From Iamia sp964643485 (lineage in GTDB: Bacteria; Actinomycetota; Acidimicrobiia; Acidimicrobiales; Iamiaceae), in the NCBI GenBank assembly GCA_964643485.1, contig CAZXRA010000256.1, forward strand, positions 1 to 11,065: DNA of 11,065 bases. The letters run 5' to 3'. Of this stretch, positions 6,632-11,065 are shown piece by piece. Numbering within the stretch: position 1 is the stretch's first letter; each line of letters starts with the position of its first letter. The notes under the pieces were generated by a model, which did not search any database, was not told the origin of the DNA, and saw only the letters and a list, made by a program, of their open reading frames with translations. The translations under genes were made by a program, and so were the position numbers.

Positions 6632-7240
6632 ATGGCGACCATGTGGCGCAAGGCCATGCTCTACCTCGGGCTCGGGCCCGACGAGGAGTACGACGACTAC
6701 GACCCCGGGTACGACGATCCGGCGCCCCGCACGGCCCCCGGCCGGGCCGCGGTGCCCCCGCCCCCGTCGGCCTACGAAGAGCCGGAGGCCTATGCCGAGC
6801 CGTCGGCCATCGGCTCGGTGCGCCCCATGGCCGGATCCCGGCCCGAGCCCGGCTTCGGCGCCGACGTGAACCCCGTCGGCGCATCGGCCGCCGGCGCCGG
6901 TGCCGCCGTGCTGGGAGGCACGGCGCGGCCCCGGCCCAAGGTCGTGCGCCCCCTGCCCGTGTCGTCGACCGCCCGCCCCCGCCTGGTGACGCCCCTGACC
7001 TTCAACCAGGCCCAGGAGCTGGCCGACACCTTCAAGGGGGGCCAGCCCGTGGTCGTGAACCTGCGGGAGGCCGAGCGGGAGGTGTCCCGCCGGCTCATCG
7101 ACTTCGGCAGCGGCCTCTGCTACGGGCTCGGTGGGCGCATGGAGAAGCTCGACAGCCAGGTGTACCTCCTGTGCCCGAGCAACGTGGAGGTGTCCGCCGA
7201 GGAGAAGGACCGCCTGCGCGAACGGGGCTACGAGGGCTGA
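6632..7240 (+). CDS. sepF: SepF, FtsZ membrane anchor
   Basis: Cytoplasmic protein that binds the FtsZ C-terminal peptide and the membrane, standing in for FtsA in Actinomycetota and Firmicutes. The product is 202 residues. Residues 1-14 (MATMWRKAMLYLGL) are the usual amphipathic membrane-targeting helix. A long disordered linker (about 16-115) follows; it is acidic and tyrosine-rich at first (EEYDDYDPGYDD) and then Pro/Ala/Gly-rich. The SepF core runs from about 117 to 193, with RLVTPLTFNQAQELADTFKGGQPVVVNL, RRLIDFGSGLCYGL and QVYLLCPSNVEVS. The ATG at 6632 was chosen because it gives the canonical helix; the likely -10 sits just upstream. It follows yggS and precedes yggT as in other Gram-positive clusters. 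Confidence 0.95.
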   Translation: MATMWRKAMLYLGLGPDEEYDDYDPGYDDPAPRTAPGRAAVPPPPSAYEEPEAYAEPSAIGSVRPMAGSRPEPGFGADVNPVGASAAGAGAAVLGGTARPRPKVVRPLPVSSTARPRLVTPLTFNQAQELADTFKGGQPVVVNLREAEREVSRRLIDFGSGLCYGLGGRMEKLDSQVYLLCPSNVEVSAEEKDRLRERGYEG

Positions 7241-7255
7241 GCCCCTCTCCATCCC

Positions 7256-7516
7256 GTGGCCGTCTTCACCATCCTCTGCTTCGCGGCCTCGATCTACCAA
7301 CTGGTGATCTTCGCCGCCATCATCATCAGCTGGTTCCCCATCCAGCCTGGATCGGGCCTGGAACGGGTGCGCGACGTCCTCCACGCCCTCACCGAGCCGG
7401 TGCTGGGACCGCTGCGCCGGCTCATCCCTCCGGTGCGGATCGGTGGCTTCGCCCTCGACCTGTCGCCGATCATCGTGCTGGTCGGCCTCAGCATCCTCCA
7501 GCGGATCCTCTGCTAG
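7256..7516 (+). CDS. yggT: YggT family integral membrane protein
   Basis: Small membrane protein of the YggT (YlmG) family, which is found beside sepF in many Gram-positives and whose exact role is unsettled; plastid and cyanobacterial relatives are linked to nucleoid distribution and division. The product is 86 residues with two hydrophobic segments (about 4-26 and 66-82). They flank a short loop carrying the family signature: IISWFPIQP at the end of the first helix and LTEPVLGPLRRLIPP before the second. The GTG at 7256 is the first usable start after the sepF stop (15-base gap). It has no good Shine-Dalgarno, so it is probably translated by coupling from sepF on the same mRNA. Its short length is normal for single-unit YggT proteins. 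Confidence 0.9.
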   Translation: MAVFTILCFAASIYQLVIFAAIIISWFPIQPGSGLERVRDVLHALTEPVLGPLRRLIPPVRIGGFALDLSPIIVLVGLSILQRILC

Positions 7517-7549
7517 GCCCGTACTGAAGGGGTCTCGCGAGGGGCTGAC

Positions 7550-7562
7550 TATCCTCGCAGGG
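7550..7562 (+). promoter_or_regulatory. Candidate -10 element for leaderless divIVA mRNA
   Basis: TATCCT (7550-7555) is followed by seven bases (CGCAGGG) and the divIVA ATG at 7563. A start site six to eight bases after the -10 would fall on or beside the ATG. The G-rich CAGGG abuts the ATG directly and is too close to act as a Shine-Dalgarno. No convincing -35 is visible. Confidence 0.45.
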
Positions 7563-8534
7563 ATGGACATCTCCTCGAGCCTCTCCGGCACCAAGGAGTT
7601 CCGCATCGTCAAGCGGGGCTACGACCCCGACGAGGTGGACGCCTTCCTCGACCAGATCGCCCTCGGTGTCGCCGAGCTGAAGCGCAAGACGGCCGAGGCC
7701 GCCGATCGGGCCGCGGCCGCCACGACGGGGGCGCCGACGGCGACGCCCGCGCCGCCGAGCGACGAGATCCAGCGGGCCCTGATCCTGGCCCAGCGGGCCG
7801 CCGACGAGGAGGTGCGCAAGGCCACGGCCGAGGGCGAGGCGTTGGTGGCCGAGGCGCAGGAGCGGGTGGCCGAGCTGCTCCGCCGGGCTGACGAGGATGC
7901 AGCCGAGCGGCGCGAGCAGGGCCAGGTCGAGCTGCGTCGCGAGATCGCCGCCCTCGAAGCGCGCCGGGACGCCCTGGCCGCCGATGTCGCCGTGCTCGAC
8001 CGGCACGTCGACGAGCAGCGTGAGGTGGTCCAGGCCGCGGTGGGTGAGCTCCAGTCGTTGCTCGACCATCCCGAGGCTTTCCGGGTGGTGCCGACCAGCC
8101 AGGTCTCCGGCCTGTCCCCGGCCGGTGTCGCCGCGCCCGCCGTCCCCCCGCGCGCCGGGTCCCACGCCGCCGCCGAAGGGGACGGCGACGACGACGAGGA
8201 GGGCGATTCGCCGGCTGAGCCGGACATCGACCTCGACGCTCCCCTGCCCGGGCGAGACGACCTGAGCCGAGCCCTGCGGGCCGACGACGAGGACGACGAG
8301 ATCGTCGTCGTCGACGGCCCGGTGATCGCCGCGCCGCCCGTCTCCGACGCTGGGCCTCCCACCCAGGCCCTCGACCCCGTCGACAGCCCCGGTGAGGACG
8401 AGGACGTCTTCCTGGCCGAGTTGCGCAAGGCCATGCTCGACGAGGAGCCCCTCGGCCCGCGGGACGAGACCTTCGCTCCGTCCGACGACGGAGTGGCGCG
8501 GGTGCCACGGAGCCGCTTCGGGCGCCGGCGCTGA
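7563..8534 (+). CDS. divIVA: DivIVA/Wag31-type polar growth and septum scaffold
   Basis: Coiled-coil scaffold that recognises negatively curved membrane and, in Actinomycetota, directs polar wall synthesis. The product is 323 residues. The N-terminal DivIVA domain (about 10-45) has KEFRIVKRGYDPDEVDAFLDQI, matching the family F..V.RGYD..EVDAFL pattern. A low-complexity Ala/Thr/Pro stretch (50-66) interrupts it from a long, charged coiled coil (about 67-168). The C-terminal half is predicted disordered and strongly acidic (DGDDDEEGDS, DDEDDEIVVVD), with a short amphipathic element DVFLAELRKAMLDEEPL at 281-297 and a basic end (RSRFGRRR). The start at 7563 was preferred over an in-frame start at 7443, which would overlap yggT and place non-homologous residues before the domain. 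It sits 46 bases after yggT and probably has its own promoter. Confidence 0.92.
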   Translation: MDISSSLSGTKEFRIVKRGYDPDEVDAFLDQIALGVAELKRKTAEAADRAAAATTGAPTATPAPPSDEIQRALILAQRAADEEVRKATAEGEALVAEAQERVAELLRRADEDAAERREQGQVELRREIAALEARRDALAADVAVLDRHVDEQREVVQAAVGELQSLLDHPEAFRVVPTSQVSGLSPAGVAAPAVPPRAGSHAAAEGDGDDDEEGDSPAEPDIDLDAPLPGRDDLSRALRADDEDDEIVVVDGPVIAAPPVSDAGPPTQALDPVDSPGEDEDVFLAELRKAMLDEEPLGPRDETFAPSDDGVARVPRSRFGRRR

Positions 8535-8574
8535 CGGCATCGGCCCCGGTGTCGGGACTCCGGCGCCGGCTGGC

Positions 8575-8610
8575 TATGCTGCGGCACCCTTTGTCCCCTC
8601 AGAAGGTGAG
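8575..8610 (+). promoter_or_regulatory. Candidate -10 and ribosome binding site of the DksA-like gene
   Basis: In the 81-base gap after divIVA, TATGCT (8575-8580) resembles a -10 box. AAGGTGAG (8603-8610) is a good Shine-Dalgarno five bases before the ATG at 8616. No clear -35 is visible. Unlike sepF and divIVA, this gene would have a conventional leader of about 30 bases. Confidence 0.4.
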
Positions 8611-8615
8611 AGCCG

Positions 8616-9365
8616 ATGGCTCAGACGGCCAAGAAGGCACCGGCCAAGAAGGTGCCGGTGAAGAAGGCGGCCGTGACCGAGAAGGCCTCTGCCGGCAAGG
8701 TGCCGGTGAAGAAGGCGGCCGTGCCCAAGAAGGCTGCGGCTAAGGCGGCCCCGGCCAAGAAGGCAGCGACCAAGAAGGCTCCCGCCAAGAAGGCCCCGGC
8801 CAAGAAGGCCGCCGCCAAGAAGAGCCCGGCCCAGAAGGCTCCCGCGGCCAAGGCGGCACCGGCCAAGGCCGCACCCCCACCTCCGGCCAAGGCCATTCCG
8901 GCCAAGGCCACACCCCCCGTTCGTCCGGCCAAGAAGAAGGCCCCGGCCCCCACGCCGTTCAAGCTCCCCAAGGGAAAGAAGATGGTCTCGCCGTTCCCGG
9001 CCAAGTTCCTGGACACCCAGCGCAACGCGCTGATCGAGGAGCGGGCCACGTACCTGGGCCAGGCCGAGAGCCTCCAGGCCGAGGCCGACTCCCTCGTAGC
9101 CGACATCGACCCGGGCGACGTGCAGTTCGACGAGGAGTCGGGCGAGGGCGACACCCTGGCCATCGAACGGGAGCGTGACCTGGCCCTCTCGGCCCAGGCC
9201 CGCCAGGCGGTCGAGGAGATCGACCACGCCCTGGCCAAGTTCTCCAACGGCAGCTACGGGATCTGCGAGGTCTCGGGGGAGACCATCCCCAAGGAGCGCT
9301 TGGAGGCCATTCCGTGGGCCCGGGAGAAGGTCGAGTACAAGATCGGCGGGCTGGGCCGTCGCTGA
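8616..9365 (+). CDS. DksA/TraR-family protein with Lys/Ala-rich tail and degenerate zinc finger
   Basis: The product is 249 residues in two parts. Residues 1 to about 122 are a Lys/Ala/Pro-rich, low-complexity tail of AAKKAP-type repeats resembling histone H1 or the C-termini of actinobacterial HU proteins. Residues 130-249 match DksA/TraR: a helical hairpin (DTQRNALIEERATYL..., ERERDLALSAQARQAVEEIDHALAKFSNGSYGIC), then the zinc-finger region with SGETIPKERLEAIPWAR. In classical members four cysteines (CxxC-x17-CxxC) bind zinc; here the positions are C217, S220, K238 and Y241, so zinc binding is unlikely. Classical DksA enters the RNA polymerase secondary channel; whether this one does is unknown. 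A similar gene precedes lspA in Streptomyces. A nucleoid-binding or transcription-tuning role is inference. The start is supported by AAGGTGAG upstream. Confidence 0.85.
   Translation: MAQTAKKAPAKKVPVKKAAVTEKASAGKVPVKKAAVPKKAAAKAAPAKKAATKKAPAKKAPAKKAAAKKSPAQKAPAAKAAPAKAAPPPPAKAIPAKATPPVRPAKKKAPAPTPFKLPKGKKMVSPFPAKFLDTQRNALIEERATYLGQAESLQAEADSLVADIDPGDVQFDEESGEGDTLAIERERDLALSAQARQAVEEIDHALAKFSNGSYGICEVSGETIPKERLEAIPWAREKVEYKIGGLGRR
8649..8723 (+). repeat. In-frame 27-bp direct repeat at the start of the Lys/Ala-rich tail
   Basis: Bases 8649-8675 and 8697-8723 are identical over 27 bases and lie 48 bases (16 codons) apart. Both encode KVPVKKAAV (residues 12-20 and 28-36). Downstream, to about 8950, shorter GCCAAGAAG-type units recur. 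The identity at nucleotide level suggests recent slippage or duplication, so tail length may vary between strains. Confidence 0.8.
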
Positions 9366-9369
9366 GCAG

Positions 9370-9909
9370 GTGGCCGGCGACGCCGGGACGGCTCCGGCCG
9401 CTCCGGCGGCCGAGAGCGGGAGCCGCCGGGGGTGGTTCGTCGCTCTCGTCGCGGCCGTCGTCGTGGCCATCGACCAGCTCACCAAGCAATGGGCCCTGGA
9501 GCGCCTCTCCGACGGCCGCATCGTCGAGGTCGTCGGGTCGCTCCGCTTCGCCCTGACCTTCAACACCGGCATGGCCTTCAGTCGCGGCGACGGCGCCGGC
9601 CTGGGCCCCTTCATCGCCGTGTTGGCCCTCGGCGTGGTGGCGTGGTTGCTGTGGTCGGGCCACAGCGCCTCGGCCCTGGGGGCGCTGGCCTCGGGCCTGG
9701 TGGCGGGGGGAGCCCTGGGCAACCTGGTCGATCGAACCCTCCGCTCCGGCCCGCACGGGGCGGAGGTCGGCTTCATGGGGGGGGCCGTCGTCGACTTCAT
9801 CGACGTCCAGTGGTGGCCGGTGTTCAACGTGGCCGACTCCGGCGTGGTCGTCGGGGCCGTCCTCCTGGTCGTGTCCTCGTTCCGGGAGCCCCGGCCGGCC
9901 GCCTCGTGA
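9370..9909 (+). CDS. lspA: LspA, lipoprotein signal peptidase (signal peptidase II)
   Basis: Polytopic membrane aspartyl protease that cleaves prolipoprotein signal peptides after lipidation of the lipobox cysteine. The product is 179 residues from the GTG at 9370. A hydrophilic Ala/Gly-rich lead (1-20) precedes four hydrophobic segments. Family motifs in order are AIDQLTK (33-39, end of helix 1), FNTGMAF (64-70), GGALGNLVDRT with catalytic D121, and VDFIDVQWWPVFNVADSGV with catalytic D156. The start is the first GTG after the stop of the DksA-like gene (four-base gap). There is no convincing Shine-Dalgarno, so reinitiation is likely. An alternative start farther in would cut into helix 1. 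It overlaps the next gene by four bases, and a lipoprotein substrate candidate is encoded from 10912. Confidence 0.95.
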   Translation: MAGDAGTAPAAPAAESGSRRGWFVALVAAVVVAIDQLTKQWALERLSDGRIVEVVGSLRFALTFNTGMAFSRGDGAGLGPFIAVLALGVVAWLLWSGHSASALGALASGLVAGGALGNLVDRTLRSGPHGAEVGFMGGAVVDFIDVQWWPVFNVADSGVVVGAVLLVVSSFREPRPAAS

Positions 9910-10832
9910 CCCACCGGGTCGAGGTCGTCCCCCCGGCTCTGGCCGGCCAGCGCCTGGATCGAGTGGTCGCCCTGGTGGGTGACGTGAGCCGGGCCGAGGC
10001 GGCGGCGTTGCTGGCCGGCGGCCGGGTCACCGTCGACGGGACCGTCGCCCACAAGCCCTCGCTCCGCCTGGCCGAGGGGGTCGAGGTGGCGGTCGAGGTC
10101 GAGGACCGGCCCGACGGCCCGGTCGTGGCCCCCGAGCCCGACGTCCTCGTGCCGGTGGTGTGGGAGGACGACGCCGTCCTCGTGATCGACAAGCCCCCCG
10201 GCCTGGTGGTCCACCCGGGCGCGGGACACGCCGGGGGCACGCTCGTCGCCGGCCTGGTCGCCCGCTACCCGGAGCTGGCCGCCGTGGGCGAGCCCGACCG
10301 CCCCGGTCTGGTCCACCGTCTCGATCGGGACACCTCGGGCCTGCTGCTCGTGGCCCGCACCCCCGAGGCCCACGTCGATCTGGTCGACCAGCTCCGGGCC
10401 CGGACGGTGGAGCGGCGCTACCTGGCTCTCGTGGACGGGCACCCCGAGGCGCCCCGCGGCGTGGTCGATGCTCCGATCGGGCGCTCCCCGCGCCATCCCA
10501 CCCTGATGGAGGTGCGCACCGACGGCCGTCCGGCCCGCACGCACTACGAGGTGCGGGAGAGCTTCGCCGAGCCGGCCCCGGTCAGCCTGGTGGCGTGCCG
10601 GTTGGAGACGGGGCGGACCCACCAGATCCGCGTCCACCTCAAGGCCATCGGCCATCCGGTGGTGGGCGACGACCGCTACCTGGGCGCCACGCGGAAGGTG
10701 GTCTGCCCCCGGACCTTCCTCCACGCCGCCCACCTGGCCTTCCGCCATCCGGTGACGAGCGAGGCGGTCGAGGTGGACTCCCCCCTGCCCGCCGACCTGG
10801 GGGCGGTGCTGGAGGCCCTGCGCTCGTCCTGA
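9906..10832 (+). CDS. rluD: RluD-family 23S rRNA pseudouridine synthase
   Basis: RluA-type pseudouridine synthase that isomerises specific uridines, for RluD in helix 69 of 23S rRNA. The product is 308 residues. The N-terminal S4 RNA-binding domain (about 13-65) has GQRLDRVVA and GRVTVDGTVAHKPSLRL. The catalytic domain starts with VVWEDDAVLVIDKPPGLVVHPGAG (85-108). The active-site motif HRLDRDTSGLLLVA contains catalytic D140. LETGRTHQIRVHL and GHPVVGDDRYLG follow. The GTG start at 9906 overlaps the lspA stop as GTGA, consistent with coupled translation; the frame is open upstream only by chance. lspA-rluD adjacency is widespread. RluD is preferred over RluA/RluC on the S4 domain and context, but the exact target uridines cannot be read from sequence. 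Confidence 0.93.
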   Translation: MTHRVEVVPPALAGQRLDRVVALVGDVSRAEAAALLAGGRVTVDGTVAHKPSLRLAEGVEVAVEVEDRPDGPVVAPEPDVLVPVVWEDDAVLVIDKPPGLVVHPGAGHAGGTLVAGLVARYPELAAVGEPDRPGLVHRLDRDTSGLLLVARTPEAHVDLVDQLRARTVERRYLALVDGHPEAPRGVVDAPIGRSPRHPTLMEVRTDGRPARTHYEVRESFAEPAPVSLVACRLETGRTHQIRVHLKAIGHPVVGDDRYLGATRKVVCPRTFLHAAHLAFRHPVTSEAVEVDSPLPADLGAVLEALRSS

Positions 10833-10911
10833 GCGTGTGACCGATTGCATATCTGGGGGGGAAGCGGGTAGGGGCTGGCCGTCCCCGCGCCCGGGAGCGT
10901 GCCTCGCACCC
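10833..10911 (+). promoter_or_regulatory. Intergenic region with candidate promoter for the lipoprotein gene
   Basis: TTGCAT (10845-10850) and TAGGGG (10869-10874) are spaced 18 bases apart, a partial match to actinobacterial housekeeping promoters. GGGAG (10893-10897) is a possible Shine-Dalgarno but is 14 bases from the ATG, which is long. A short inverted repeat, GTGC-CTC-GCAC, abuts the start codon. The break in the overlapping gene arrangement suggests a new transcription unit. No convincing terminator for rluD is visible. Confidence 0.35.
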
Positions 10912-11065
10912 ATGATCCGCCCCTCCGCTCTCCGCCTCGCCCTCCTGGGAGGGCTGGTCGCCGCCGCCGTGGCGTGCGGTGGGGGCGGGGACGAAGGCGG
11001 CGTTCCGGTGGTGCGGTGGTACGCCCGCGACGAGGCCGGCGGGGTGTTCGGCGCCGCCATCGACG
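10912..11065 (+). CDS. Lipoprotein, possibly an ABC-transporter solute-binding protein (3' end missing)
   Basis: Only the first 51 codons are inside the window. The product begins MIRPSALRLALLGGLVAAAVAC, a short basic n-region, a hydrophobic core and a lipobox-like AVAC with the lipidated cysteine expected at residue 22. The mature part starts with a flexible Gly-rich linker (GGGGDEGG). The next segment, VPVVRWYARDEAGG, resembles the start of actinobacterial extracellular sugar-binding proteins, where a strand of the type LTWY is followed by an acidic, Gly-rich turn. The protein would be exported and anchored on the outer face of the membrane, and it is a potential substrate of the upstream LspA. 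The lipoprotein call is fairly firm; the solute-binding call is tentative because the diagnostic domain lies beyond the end. Confidence 0.6.
   Translation, partial: MIRPSALRLALLGGLVAAAVACGGGGDEGGVPVVRWYARDEAGGVFGAAID

Noticed and set aside
7443..7562. Upstream in-frame start for DivIVA
   Set aside because: It would overlap yggT and add residues unlike any DivIVA; the ATG at 7563 directly precedes the DivIVA domain.
6053..7612. Long - strand open frame opposite yggS, sepF and yggT
   Set aside because: Low-complexity antisense shadow of three recognised genes.
8535..8574. Terminator after divIVA built from the GGCGCCGGC palindromes
   Set aside because: The palindromic GC units are short and have no T-tract; similar GCCGGC words are common by chance in this DNA.
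8640..8960. Repeat array resembling a CRISPR or satellite
   Set aside because: The repeats are in frame, irregular and code for Lys/Ala/Pro units without unique spacers; this is a protein-coding low-complexity tract.
9432..9905. Fusion of an extra N-terminal domain to the RluD-family protein
   Set aside because: The upstream frame is an Arg/Gly-rich shadow of lspA; the GTG at 9906 gives a complete S4 plus catalytic protein.
8574..11060. Very long open frame on the - strand (over 800 codons) across the DksA-like gene, lspA, rluD and the lipoprotein gene
   Set aside because: It is antisense to well-recognised genes. Its Gly/Leu/Arg-rich repeats are the reverse complement of the Lys/Ala tail, and open antisense frames are expected at this GC content.

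Overview
The window is a very GC-rich stretch (roughly three-quarters G+C by eye, with strong G/C bias at third codon positions and several GTG starts). It holds the downstream half of a division and cell wall (dcw) cluster followed by the usual actinobacterial neighbours. All genes read on the + strand. SepF, YggT and a DivIVA/Wag31-type protein occur together, FtsA is absent between ftsQ and ftsZ, and FtsZ ends in an actinobacterial-type peptide. This points to the phylum Actinomycetota. murB lies between murC and ftsQ, unlike the Streptomyces or Mycobacterium clusters as I know them, so a deep-branching class such as Acidimicrobiia is the best guess. That class assignment is inference.

Layout: 1-917 is murG lacking its 5' end. 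910-2301 is murC, 2298-3242 murB and 3239-4048 ftsQ; these four overlap by 4-8 bases and look like one translationally coupled unit. 4022-4167 carries a candidate promoter, whose -10 contains the ftsQ stop codon, and two tandem stem-loops in the ftsZ leader. 4168-5274 is ftsZ, 5288-5947 pgeF (ylmD) and 5944-6603 the yggS (ylmE) PLP-binding protein. 6632-7240 is sepF and 7256-7516 yggT. 7563-8534 is divIVA. 8616-9365 is a DksA/TraR-like protein with a lysine/alanine-rich tail and a degenerate zinc finger. 9370-9909 is lspA, 9906-10832 an RluD-family pseudouridine synthase, and 10912 to the end is the start of a lipoprotein that resembles an ABC-transporter solute-binding protein. No gene-free stretch exceeds about 120 bases.

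Functionally, MurB and MurC make UDP-MurNAc and load the first stem-peptide residue, and MurG completes lipid II. FtsQ and FtsZ are divisome components. SepF tethers FtsZ to the membrane in place of FtsA, and DivIVA organises polar or septal wall growth. PgeF keeps the peptide stem correct, YggS buffers PLP, and LspA matures lipoproteins, one of which is encoded just downstream.

I found no evidence of a novel multi-gene system; the gene content is conserved housekeeping. The items most worth a second look are regulatory: the promoter inside the ftsQ end, the two hairpins before ftsZ, and -10-like hexamers placed only 7-8 bases before the sepF and divIVA start codons, which suggests leaderless mRNAs. 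On the protein side, the stand-out is the DksA-like protein with a histone-H1-like tail and one remaining zinc-ligand position.
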